Positions 1 to 8,440 of a DNA stretch of 64,000 nt are shown piece after piece. Below the pieces are notes generated by a model that searched no databases, had not been told where the DNA came from, and worked only from the letters and a program-made list of their open reading frames with translations. The stretch spans positions 62,001-126,000 of the forward strand of contig NZ_QLLK01000010.1 of NCBI RefSeq assembly GCF_003259505.1. Direction: 5' to 3'. How positions within the stretch are numbered: position 1 is the stretch's first letter; each line of letters opens with the position of its first letter. Source of the stretch: Algoriphagus yeomjeoni (lineage in GTDB: Bacteria; Bacteroidota; Bacteroidia; Cytophagales; Cyclobacteriaceae). The position numbers and the translations under genes are program-made.

Positions 1-1015
1 CAGTATAGAACATTGTATCAACAGACCAGAACGGTTTGTTGACATACATTACATTATCTAAGGTGCCTTTTCGAGGAATTAGAACTGATTCATTCTCAAA
101 TAATGCCTTTTCAACATATCTCATTATACCACCAGAACCAAAGCAAGGAATATCTCCTTCTTCAAGTTTCTTGTGATCTTTGCCATACTTGACTTTTACT
201 AATTCTTGAAGCTTCTTCACCTCCCACCCCTCAGGAATCCATTTCCCCAGCGTTTCATTAAAGACAAAAGAAGACGGAAAGAGTGCGGCGAGCTCAGGGG
301 ACTTTGTGATTAGTTTCTTTGAATTTGGAACAAGCGCTCGCTTCTCCGCCATCGCCTGCAATTCATCAGGGATTTCTTGATTTGATGCCAGTGCATTATC
401 CAGCACCGGATCGAAGTCCACAAACCAGCTTTTAAACAAGGCTTGCGCCATGGCTTCCAGCGTTTGATTCATCTGACGGTTTAGCTCAATCTTATCATCC
501 AAAGTCCCTAAAATATGGGCTATGGCTTTTTGTTCGGGGAGAGGGGGTAATGGAACTTTTAGTGTCGATAAATCAGAACCTCTTATTCCAGATTGACCTG
601 CACCTTGCTCTGTAATCGTATAAATTAACCCTCGACCATAAGGACTTTTAAAAAGATAATGATAGTATAGTGGGTATGCTTTTTCTTTAATTAAACGCAC
701 TCTTATTAGATGTGATTCAAAGGTAATATCTTCATCATCTCGAATAAAAATCGAACATTTTCCAGCCCCACTCAAGACCAATGACTGTCTGGCAAACAAC
801 AAGTCCCCTTGTTCTAAAAGAGAAGTTTCACATTCCTTTTCCGTAATAGGAACTCTATCCGTTGGAGTATTTACAAATTGGTCATAGGCAAAAATCTCGC
901 CCATATTTATGAATTTAATCCCTTCTCCTCGAATTTTGGACGGTTTGGATAGACCATTCCTAGAAGGAACTAAGTAAAGCTCCCCGAATTTAATATGATT
1001 AGAAACTTCACTCAT
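1..1015 (-). CDS. hsdS: Type I restriction-modification specificity subunit HsdS (partial, runs off left edge)
   Basis: The DNA-recognition subunit of a type I restriction-modification complex; it directs HsdM and HsdR to a bipartite target. About 338 codons are visible, open from an ATG at 1015 to the window edge. The first target-recognition domain is followed by a central conserved segment with PLPPLPEQKAIA, then a helix with the linker-type sequence WFVDFDP, and a second recognition domain starts before the edge (PEGWEVKKL). The ATG overlaps the hsdM stop by 8 nt, so the two genes are translationally coupled. No hsdR is in the window; it may lie further left. The family assignment is firm; the target sequence cannot be inferred. 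Confidence 0.93.
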   Translation of the reverse strand, partial: MSEVSNHIKFGELYLVPSRNGLSKPSKIRGEGIKFINMGEIFAYDQFVNTPTDRVPITEKECETSLLEQGDLLFARQSLVLSGAGKCSIFIRDDEDITFESHLIRVRLIKEKAYPLYYHYLFKSPYGRGLIYTITEQGAGQSGIRGSDLSTLKVPLPPLPEQKAIAHILGTLDDKIELNRQMNQTLEAMAQALFKSWFVDFDPVLDNALASNQEIPDELQAMAEKRALVPNSKKLITKSPELAALFPSSFVFNETLGKWIPEGWEVKKLQELVKVKYGKDHKKLEEGDIPCFGSGGIMRYVEKALFENESVLIPRKGTLDNVMYVNKPFWSVDTMFYT

Positions 1016-2651
1016 ACCCCAATACCTTTAAATTCTCCCGAATAGCCAGATCTAATTCTTCAGCTTGAGCCATTTGCTTTTTCAGTGTTACAGTTAGCTC
1101 GGTCATTTTATCCTCGAAGTGTATGCCGTCGTCGTCTTCCTCGGCTACGCCTACATAGCGACCGGGAGTCAGGACGTAGTCGTTGGCTGCGATTTCGGAG
1201 AGGGTGGCGGATTTGCAGTAGCCGGGGATGTCTTCGTAGGATTCCGTCATTGCGAGCGCAGCGCGGCAATCTGTTCCATCGAGAGATTGAGATTGCTTCG
1301 CTCCTTCGTCGCTCGCAATGACGTTTCTCCAAGAATGGTAAGTAGAAGCAATATGCTCGATATCCTCTTTGGTCAGTTCTTTTTGGGTGCGGTCAATCAT
1401 GCTGCCGATTTGGCGGGCATCGATAAAGAGGGTTTCTCCTCGCCTATCCCGAAATTCCTTTTCCGGATCTTCTGGATGTGGTCTTCTTGTCTTGTTCTTG
1501 GTCACAAACCAAAGACAAACCGGAATCTGGGTGGTATAAAATAATTGTCCTGGCAAGGCGATCATGCAGTCCACCATATCCTTTTCTATCAGTTCGCGTC
1601 GTATATCTCCTTCCCCTGAAGTATTGGTACTCATAGAACCATTGGCAAGAACAAAGCCGGCAGTTCCGTTTTCGGAAAGCTTGCTCAGCATATGCAGAAT
1701 CCAGGCATAGTTGGCATTCCCAGCCGGTGGCGTGGTGAATCCCGCCCAGCGTGAATCATCTTCCAGTTCGCTTTTTTCCCGCCACTGACTTTGGTTGAAA
1801 GGTGGATTGGCCATGATGTAATCGGCCTTAAGATCAGGATGCTGGTCTTTGAAGAAGGTATTGGCAGGCACATCGCCAAGATTGGCAGAAATGCCACGGA
1901 TGGCAAGATTCATCTTAGCCAGTTTGTAAGTAACTGCGGTATATTCCTGTCCGTAGATGGAGATATCCTTGGTATTGCCCTGATGGCTTTTGACGAATTG
2001 CACCGACTGCACAAACATCCCACCCGAACCACAGGCGGGATCGTAGATCTTTCCCTTGTAAGGTTCCAGCATTTCGGCGATCAGATTTACGATACACTTT
2101 GGGGTATAGAATTCTCCCCCGCCCTTTCCTTCTGCTGCCGCAAAGCGACCGAGGAAATACTCATAAATCCTTCCCACCACATCCTCTTCCTCGTCTCCTA
2201 CGGTGTCGATGTTGTTGATTGTATCCAGTAGCGCGGCTAGTTTGCTGGGATCCAGATTGAGTCGGGAAAAGTAATTGTCAGGCAATGCGCCCTTCAGCGA
2301 AGGATTGTTCTTTTCGATGGTATGCAAGGCAGTATCGACGATCAAGGCGATATTATCCTGCTTGGAATTGGCTATGACATGGTTCCAGCGGCTTTCCGGA
2401 GCCAGAAAGAAGACATTCTTCATATTGTAGAATTCCTTCATCTCCAGGTATTTCTCCTTACCCTCAGCAATCAGTTCGGCCTTTCGTTCTTCAAACTTAT
2501 CCGAAGCAAACTTCAGAAATATCAGGCCCAGTACTACGTGTTTGTATTCGGAACTCTCTACCGTTCCTCTTAATTTATTGGCTGAATCCCAGAGGGTTTC
2601 CTCCATGGATTTTTGATTCTTTTGGGCTGCTTTTTTAGCCATTGGTGGCAT
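1008..2651 (-). CDS. hsdM: Type I restriction-modification DNA methyltransferase HsdM
   Basis: N6-adenine methyltransferase subunit of the type I system. The order is an N-terminal helical HsdM domain (about 15-150), then the methyltransferase domain with SAM motif DPACGSGG at 204-211 and catalytic motif NPPF at 282-285, then the C-terminal LTPGRYVG region. The length (547 aa) is slightly above normal because residues about 443-469 are encoded by a palindromic repeat inserted in frame (1245-1323) between the usual HSWR and YEDIPGYCKSATL segments. An alternative start three codons in (MAKKAA) is possible. It is followed directly by hsdS with an 8-nt overlap. Both catalytic motifs are intact, so activity is plausible, but the insert has not been tested. 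Confidence 0.96.
   Translation of the reverse strand: MPPMAKKAAQKNQKSMEETLWDSANKLRGTVESSEYKHVVLGLIFLKFASDKFEERKAELIAEGKEKYLEMKEFYNMKNVFFLAPESRWNHVIANSKQDNIALIVDTALHTIEKNNPSLKGALPDNYFSRLNLDPSKLAALLDTINNIDTVGDEEEDVVGRIYEYFLGRFAAAEGKGGGEFYTPKCIVNLIAEMLEPYKGKIYDPACGSGGMFVQSVQFVKSHQGNTKDISIYGQEYTAVTYKLAKMNLAIRGISANLGDVPANTFFKDQHPDLKADYIMANPPFNQSQWREKSELEDDSRWAGFTTPPAGNANYAWILHMLSKLSENGTAGFVLANGSMSTNTSGEGDIRRELIEKDMVDCMIALPGQLFYTTQIPVCLWFVTKNKTRRPHPEDPEKEFRDRRGETLFIDARQIGSMIDRTQKELTKEDIEHIASTYHSWRNVIASDEGAKQSQSLDGTDCRAALAMTESYEDIPGYCKSATLSEIAANDYVLTPGRYVGVAEEDDDGIHFEDKMTELTVTLKKQMAQAEELDLAIRENLKVLGYE
1245..1323. repeat. Palindromic repeat element inserted in frame inside hsdM
   Basis: A 79-bp unit has perfect 13-bp terminal inverted repeats (CGTCATTGCGAGC at 1245-1257 and its complement at 1311-1323). 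Read on the minus strand it is open and adds about 26 residues to HsdM without breaking the frame. Its ends resemble the widespread small palindromic repeats whose shadow translations read HCERRRSEAIS and CARND. Normal HsdM proteins have only a few residues at this point (from memory of the family). Confidence 0.8.
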
Positions 2652-3269
2652 GGGTATTTATTAGGATACTACATTAGCATCGGAATTTCCGGTAAGCCAA
2701 AAAACTAAGCTCACAATTGATTTAAAAAATTCCGAAATTGATTAAGTATTAAAGATATAAAAGTTCGTCCCTAAGAAAAGGCAATTTGTCACTTTTTAAG
2801 CTCAATAGGATATTTAAAAGATTTCTATTAAAGAAATACGCCAGGACAAGTGATTCAAGCTTTCAATTGTGCACACGCTGTGTGCACAATCCTAAGGGTT
2901 GGGAAATTTGGACGGTAACATCAACTTTAAGAAAAGTTTTTCCTTGAAAGATTTCTTTAGGTTCTGCCCTACCCTGTAATTCTTGGCAATCTGCAATTGG
3001 TTTTCTTAACCTCTCCCAACCTTCCCAAATCACTTTATTGGTTGTTTTAACCCTTCCACTGCTACCGATATTGCTTTGCTTCCCGAATCACTTCGTTTTC
3101 GAGATTTAAACATCAGGACTGGCTCTCTCCTGAAGTGACAGGGTAATTGATCCTCCTTTTAATGAAGCTTAAGGACAAGAATTAGGTAAGTGGATCCCGA
3201 ATTGCTATTTTCTCGTATCACTTTCCCGACAGGAATTATGTAAGTTAGATCAGCGGCAATTCCGCCCAA
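2652..3269. other. Gene-free stretch between hsdM and rloB
   Basis: No convincing coding region on either strand. It should hold the hsdM promoter. The only clear structure is the perfect inverted repeat at 2866-2890. Confidence 0.6.
2866..2890. promoter_or_regulatory. Perfect 11-bp inverted repeat upstream of hsdM (possible operator)
   Basis: The arms ATTGTGCACAC (2866-2876) and GTGTGCACAAT (2880-2890) are perfectly complementary with a 3-bp centre. There is no T-run after it, so it is unlike an intrinsic terminator. It lies about 215 bp upstream of hsdM and could be a dimer binding site that controls the restriction genes. This is inferred from symmetry and position only. Confidence 0.4.
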
Positions 3270-3857
3270 TCATCCGGCCTCTAGTGATTGAAAAAAGGAA
3301 ATCAAATCAGCTATGGTACAATAAGGGTTCCTCTCTGTGACGGTATTTTCCTCTTGCCTGCTATTCATCCTAGTGGCACGCTCCATGGCCAACGGCAGCT
3401 TTTCCTTCAACTCAGCAAAGTGGTTCAGTTTGGTTTTATGGTATTGAGGCCATAACCTTCTAAGATGACTAAGCGCATCTTCCCCCCGCTGAAACGCCCT
3501 TCCGCACTCTTCAAAATGAAGGATAAACCAATGCTCTAAGCAAAGCGCGGTAAAAGAAAATTTGAATTCCTCCGTCTCTATTAACCGGAATGCTTCTCTC
3601 AACTGCGGCCAATTGTCATGGTCAAAAAATATCCAGATGTCATCGTATGGATTCTTTTCCTTTCTGGCTTTTTTCTTTTTTGCGATAGCCTCCCTCACCA
3701 GGTCCAAAGGATTCTGTTGATCTCCCTGTGTTACCTCCACAGCTATACTCCTCTGTAGGTTTCTACCCAACTCTGCCCGAAGTGAGGTAGCATACAGTTT
3801 CTCAGTCACCCCCTCACATAAAATCAAAATCCGCTTATTCGGTCTCCTCAAGGACAT
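3270..3857 (-). CDS. rloB: RloB-like protein (Toprim-like fold, abortive-infection type)
   Basis: A 195-residue protein of the RloB family, first named for R-linked ORFs in type I restriction loci and related to the AbiLii half of AbiL. Visible marks are ILCEGVTEK at about 12-20 (the Toprim-type glutamate at 15), an acidic pair in FFDHDN at 77-82, and LEHWFILHFE further on. A Toprim-like nuclease role is inferred from the family. It starts 23 nt inside the end of the upstream ATPase gene, so the two are coupled and probably act together. Its position next to hsdMS matches the usual context of the family. Confidence 0.85.
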   Translation of the reverse strand: MSLRRPNKRILILCEGVTEKLYATSLRAELGRNLQRSIAVEVTQGDQQNPLDLVREAIAKKKKARKEKNPYDDIWIFFDHDNWPQLREAFRLIETEEFKFSFTALCLEHWFILHFEECGRAFQRGEDALSHLRRLWPQYHKTKLNHFAELKEKLPLAMERATRMNSRQEENTVTERNPYCTIADLISFFQSLEAG

Positions 3858-5166
3858 CTTCCTGCATTTTAATCAAAAAATCCACGTCATTGATGATAGG
3901 TGTCGCACCCAATTTCCCTGAAGCATACCATTTATCCAAGGGATTTTCAGTCCGAATCCCCTTGATATCAGAACAGGCGTATAATTCTGTGGCTCCAAAT
4001 TCATTCTTCTCCGTAAACCAAATCTGATCTCTTCTAAACGCCCCATTTGCAAGTTGGGTAATGTCATGTGTCGCAAAGATCAATTGCGCATTTTTTGGAT
4101 TGGTCAGGGGATTATGGAAAAGGCTGATCAGGTAACTGGTAATGGAAGGGTGCAGGTTTTTCTCAAACTCATCCACAACCAACACTCTTCCTGTTTCCAA
4201 TGAATCCAAAATAATCCCTCCGATCACCAACAAGCTTTTAGTCCCCGTAGATTCCTCTTCTACATCAAAAAGCTCCTGCCCTACCAGCTTCCCTCCATCG
4301 TACAAGGGATGGGAAGTCTTGATATCGTATTTATAGTCCTCTTGTATTTTTCGCTTGATCTCGTCGGGAACATTGTCAGGAAATTTAAAACTATGTGAAT
4401 CCACTTCCTTGGAGGAAACTGACAAAATCCCAGTGTCTAATGCACAGATCAATGCATTCAGCTTTCTGGTAAATCCTGAATCCTGCTGTTCTGCCAAGCG
4501 CCTTGCATAGAGTCTTTTCAGATTGGATTCATGATCCTCGCTTAAAAACGGAAAGACCATCATACCCTGATCAAAAAAATGATAGGGAATCAATAAGGAT
4601 TCAACGTTGTTTTCCGATGCTTTTGAAATAAACAGCTGATTGGGCAACAAGAGTTTTTCGATTGCTTTTTTAGCACCTTTATAACCTTCCCCAAACTTGA
4701 TCTCTTTACCGAAACTACGCTGGTACAGGACAGACTGCACACCATTAGGGTAAAAATACATTTCTTCCTTAATCACCTTTTTTTCAAGAAAGGCTAGATT
4801 AAATTCATACTTGATGCTGTCCTGTCCATAAAAAACCACGTGTAGCTCCACGGCCTCCTCACGGAAACCTTTGTCTAATAGATGCGGCTCATAGGGTGGT
4901 ATGGATTGGTCTGGCTTAAACCCTGCCGAATGAACCACCAAATATTCCAAGGCTTTGAATGCCTGGAGTACGGTACTTTTCCCTGATGCATTTGGTCCGT
5001 AAAGTACTGCAGTCTTTAACAGCTGGGTTTTAGCAGGTGCTGCAAAATAGTTTGAAGGCAACCCTTTTAATCCCGTCTTCTCAAAACTGATATCAACCCG
5101 ATCCTTGATAGACCGGAAATTCTGAACTGAAAAATGAACGATCATGGCTTTACGATTTGAATACAA
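3835..5166 (-). CDS. rloA: RloA-like AAA/ABC-type ATPase (AbiLi-like partner)
   Basis: A 443-residue ATPase of the AAA_15/AAA_21 (SMC-like) group. Motifs: FRSIKD near the N-terminus, Walker A GPNASGKST at 57-65, signature-like ESTGTKSL about 305-312, Walker B VLVVDEFEKNLHP about 328-340, and the H-loop FATHD near 365. Such ATPases pair with RloB, DUF4435 or other effectors in phage-defence modules, where the ATPase is thought to sense infection and release or activate the effector. The start used is ATG at 5166; MIVHFS eight codons in is an equally good start. It overlaps rloB by 23 nt. The two-gene unit could be a working AbiL-type system, which is inference. Confidence 0.85.
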   Translation of the reverse strand: MYSNRKAMIVHFSVQNFRSIKDRVDISFEKTGLKGLPSNYFAAPAKTQLLKTAVLYGPNASGKSTVLQAFKALEYLVVHSAGFKPDQSIPPYEPHLLDKGFREEAVELHVVFYGQDSIKYEFNLAFLEKKVIKEEMYFYPNGVQSVLYQRSFGKEIKFGEGYKGAKKAIEKLLLPNQLFISKASENNVESLLIPYHFFDQGMMVFPFLSEDHESNLKRLYARRLAEQQDSGFTRKLNALICALDTGILSVSSKEVDSHSFKFPDNVPDEIKRKIQEDYKYDIKTSHPLYDGGKLVGQELFDVEEESTGTKSLLVIGGIILDSLETGRVLVVDEFEKNLHPSITSYLISLFHNPLTNPKNAQLIFATHDITQLANGAFRRDQIWFTEKNEFGATELYACSDIKGIRTENPLDKWYASGKLGATPIINDVDFLIKMQEDVLEETE

Positions 5167-5441
5167 TGCTACGTGAAAAAAATATATTTATGTGATTTTA
5201 GAGTAAAAATTTACGTTTTTTATGCAAATTTTATTCATAATTCACCTGTCCCACGTATTCTTCCACTGCTGAAAAATGAAATTCCCAAGCGGGATTTTAT
5301 CCAGAGGATTGTCGGGATTATAGGTTTCCATTTGAAATCTGGCTCTGACAGACGGGTTAAGCAACCGCTTTACCGTACTTCTCAAGTAATTTAACACTAA
5401 GATTCTCACTTGCTCCCTCCCCATAATCCTCTCCTCCATTA

Positions 5442-5855
5442 GGATGATAATGAATAAACAACCTTCATCATCTTTCAGTCTAGCCCGGCTGTCAGTCCAC
5501 TTTTCTTCGCCAGCGCAGTGATGAAAAGTAGAACCAAGGTCGGTGCAAAGTCGAAGCAGAGCCTAAGGACTAGAACCTTTGGTTATAAATCCTTAGCATG
5601 TATGTTATAGTGAGATAGGCAAATGATCTGGCTCGCTTACCTCTAGCCACTTGCTGGAATTTTGCCATAGCTCCTTTTCCGTAGCTTAATTATAGTTACA
5701 AGAAGTCCGTTACTACTACCTTCAAATCCCAATCAATCTCCGTAGCTTCTTCAATACCAGATCGTACCAGCATCGAAGGAGCATCGGAGAAACTAGGTAT
5801 CCAGCTATAGGCAAAGTGTTTAGAACTCCCGAGTAATTCCCTTGCTGTTCCCTTA
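5442..5855. repeat. Dispersed ~410-bp noncoding repeat, copy 1
   Basis: This stretch aligns by eye, in the same orientation, with 12731-13150. Shared blocks include CTTCATCATC, TCTAGCCCGGCTGTCAG followed by TCCACTTTTCTTCGCCA, CCATAGCTCCTTTTCC, CTTAATTATAGTTACAAGAAG, AGCATCGAAGGAGCATCG and GAGTAATTCC. There is no shared open frame and no obvious transposase. The copies have diverged but keep the same block order. Confidence 0.75.
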
Positions 5856-6006
5856 TGTGTTTAGCTTAAAGATTCTTCCAACTGTTTTGATTTTACCCTG
5901 ATATCGGTCCCTCTTTTTATCCCCTTTTTGTTGTTCTACTTAAGATTTTTCGAATTCTGACGCCTGAAGGCACCAATTAGTATACTTATTTTACAGGAAT
6001 TCTTTT
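5856..6006. other. Short gene-free tail between repeat copy 1 and the TonB receptor gene
   Basis: No coding region or clear terminator seen. It is the region just downstream of the TonB receptor gene stop. Confidence 0.4.
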
Positions 6007-8433
6007 CTAAAAATTGAATTCCAGCGTTAGAAAGAATGTCCTACCGTCTGAAGGGATTATTCCCGGTCCCGGATATCCTGCTGCCCTCCGCGTGAAATAC
6101 AGGTTATCAGTCAGATTATTGACACTGGCTTCCAGCTTAATAAACTTGTAACAATAACTCATCGAAAGATCCATGACCTGATAAGAAGGTATAATTCCTT
6201 CTACAGCAGATGGCGTCCTCACTGCATTCGAGGCATCTGTAAAATGTTCCTCGACAAATGAAAACTGATAAGTCATATTAAATGCCCCCACTCCAAATGT
6301 TGCACCCGATCGGATACTGAATGGAGGCACCAGTTCCACCCTGTTTCCTTCCAGTACTTGTTCCTCCGAGCTTTGGTAACGAGCATCAATCAAAGAAATA
6401 TTAGTAAAGAAATTAAGCTTATATTTTTCATCCCATTCCAACACGCGAAGCAAATCAAATTCTCCAAAAGCCTCCAATCCTAAACTGTAGGCATCCGCAA
6501 CGTTGGTTCTGTATCGGAATATCCTAAAACTCTCAGGGTCGGTTCGTAAAATAGCACCGATCCGATCCCGATATTTCAAATAGAAAAAGCTGACATCATA
6601 ATTGAATTTCTTGTTTTGACTTCCCCTGATTCCCAAATCAAAATTATACCCTCTTTCATCCTGAATATTTTCATCAACCACCAAATTGGGATTGTTAACC
6701 CGGATATCATTGAAATTGATTGAGCGATAGTTTTGTGAAAAGTTGGCATAAAATTCATGGTTTTCTTTTGGCTTAAAACTGAAGCCCAAACCGCCAAAAA
6801 CAAAACTTCTTTTCCTATCCAGCTTTTCAAACACTTTAAAAGTGGAATCTCTCGCAAACCCCGTAGCTGGATCTGGAACCAAGGTATTCCCAGCATAATA
6901 ACCGTTGGCAGCTGTTCGGATATATTCCACTCGGATACCTGGTGTCAGGCTGATTTTATCACTCAGATTAAACACATTTTCGGCGAATACAGAAAAATTC
7001 CTTCCAGGGAAATCATAATCTGCATCCTCAAGATTTTGGGGATTGAGAAAACGGAAATCCGCATCATTCCCTGCTGAGCCCAATCCTTGTTTTCTGTCTG
7101 TAAATCCATTGTAATAGCGACTTCCTATCAAAAATGCATTTTCCTGCTTTCCAAGACGATAGTTATAAATCAGCCTGAGCTCCGAACCGAAGTTTCGGAA
7201 ATCATCCACAAAGAGATTTCGCTCCAGACCATCATCGACCCTGTCAATTCTACCTAGATTTCCTAGTGCATCCCGACCTCCGATTAGCCCAAAATTCCTG
7301 AGGTTGAGTTTAAGCTGATTGTTGATTTTAAAATCCAATTGGCTAGCAAAAAGATTCCAGTTCACCTTGAACCAATTCCTAGACCGGATGGACTGTCTGG
7401 GATTTTGCGCAAACAGTGCATCAGTAAGGCCGCCCGCCTGCCTGGCAAGATAATCCATCACCGTGTACTCCAACTTCACCTTAAACCTTTCATTTGGTTT
7501 AAAAGAAAGTGAAGTGTAGGCCATCTTGGAATCAAACCCACTGTTTTCCCTCCAACCATCTCCTCTTTTATATTGGAAAAATGAGTAGTAATTCCATTTA
7601 CCCAAAGTGCCACCAACGCTGCTGAATGTATTCAAAAACCCATAAGAGCCAACCGTATTCCTAAGTACTACTTTAGCCTTTTTGTCCTCCGGACCATCCT
7701 TCATTACAAAATTCAATAATCCCCCAAACTGAGTTCCGTATTGTAAAGATGCCGCACCTCGCACCACTTCAATGCGCGCCACTCCCTCGGTAGCTGGAGT
7801 ATAGTAACTTTCGGGGTATCCCAAAGCATCAGCACTGATATCATAACCGTTTTGGCGAACGTTGAAATGGGAAGTCCTATTAGGATCCAAACCTCTTGCC
7901 CCTATCCCCAACTGCAATCCAGCACCATCACTTTCATAGATATTCAGTCCCGGCACTTTAGCATAGATCTGCCGGCTGTTGTTTGTAGCCAAATTTGCAG
8001 TGATATTATCCAGCTGAATGACCTCATTTTTTTTAGCTTCATAGATGGCCGTGCCTTCTACTGAGTTTAGCCTTATGATACCATAGGAATCCGAATTGTT
8101 ACCCTCGACAGTTACCTGATTCAATTCACCGCTGATCTCCTCCATTTGAATTTTTAGCTCAATGACCTTGTCTTTAGGCCCAATAGTTAGGTCTCGGGAG
8201 AATGTTTTATTTCCCAAGAAAAACACGACAAGGGTATATTCCCCTTGAGGAATTGAGGAAAGCGTAAATGCTCCTTTCTGATCACTTACCGTCTGAAAGG
8301 CTGTTCCCTTCAGGTAAACATTGGCTCCGGGGAGAGTTTCACCCAAACTTTCCACCGAACCTTTTACCAGAACCTGCGCATGCAAAGGCAGATTGATCAA
8401 AATGAAAAGAAGGATAAGCAAAAAGAATTTCAT
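6007..8433 (-). CDS. TonB-dependent outer-membrane receptor (Fe-siderophore/dicitrate type)
   Basis: An 808-residue outer-membrane transporter. It has a signal peptide (about 1-19), a carboxypeptidase-regulatory-like beta-sandwich (about 20-105, with SLGETLPGANVYLKG), a plug domain (about 130-240, with IEVVRGAASLQYGTQFGG) and a 22-strand-type barrel ending in aromatic FFLTLEFNF. The plug and barrel resemble the FecA/siderophore class. It is the last gene of a four-gene operon, 8 bp after the HTTM gene, with imelysin-type proteins upstream, which points to iron or another metal complex as substrate. There is no STN domain, so signalling to an anti-sigma factor is unlikely. Substrate identity is inferred. 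Confidence 0.93.
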   Translation of the reverse strand: MKFFLLILLFILINLPLHAQVLVKGSVESLGETLPGANVYLKGTAFQTVSDQKGAFTLSSIPQGEYTLVVFFLGNKTFSRDLTIGPKDKVIELKIQMEEISGELNQVTVEGNNSDSYGIIRLNSVEGTAIYEAKKNEVIQLDNITANLATNNSRQIYAKVPGLNIYESDGAGLQLGIGARGLDPNRTSHFNVRQNGYDISADALGYPESYYTPATEGVARIEVVRGAASLQYGTQFGGLLNFVMKDGPEDKKAKVVLRNTVGSYGFLNTFSSVGGTLGKWNYYSFFQYKRGDGWRENSGFDSKMAYTSLSFKPNERFKVKLEYTVMDYLARQAGGLTDALFAQNPRQSIRSRNWFKVNWNLFASQLDFKINNQLKLNLRNFGLIGGRDALGNLGRIDRVDDGLERNLFVDDFRNFGSELRLIYNYRLGKQENAFLIGSRYYNGFTDRKQGLGSAGNDADFRFLNPQNLEDADYDFPGRNFSVFAENVFNLSDKISLTPGIRVEYIRTAANGYYAGNTLVPDPATGFARDSTFKVFEKLDRKRSFVFGGLGFSFKPKENHEFYANFSQNYRSINFNDIRVNNPNLVVDENIQDERGYNFDLGIRGSQNKKFNYDVSFFYLKYRDRIGAILRTDPESFRIFRYRTNVADAYSLGLEAFGEFDLLRVLEWDEKYKLNFFTNISLIDARYQSSEEQVLEGNRVELVPPFSIRSGATFGVGAFNMTYQFSFVEEHFTDASNAVRTPSAVEGIIPSYQVMDLSMSYCYKFIKLEASVNNLTDNLYFTRRAAGYPGPGIIPSDGRTFFLTLEFNF

Positions 8434-8440
8434 AAATTAT

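Noticed and set aside
1085-1544. Plus-strand and alternate minus-strand frames across hsdM (such as the HCERRRSEAIS-type peptide)
   Set aside because: They are shadow translations of hsdM and of the palindromic repeat; the methylase frame is conserved and complete.
5242-5439. 65-codon minus-strand frame ending at the border of repeat copy 1
   Set aside because: No recognised family, and its start lies exactly at the repeat edge; the equivalent place at repeat copy 2 has an unrelated frame.
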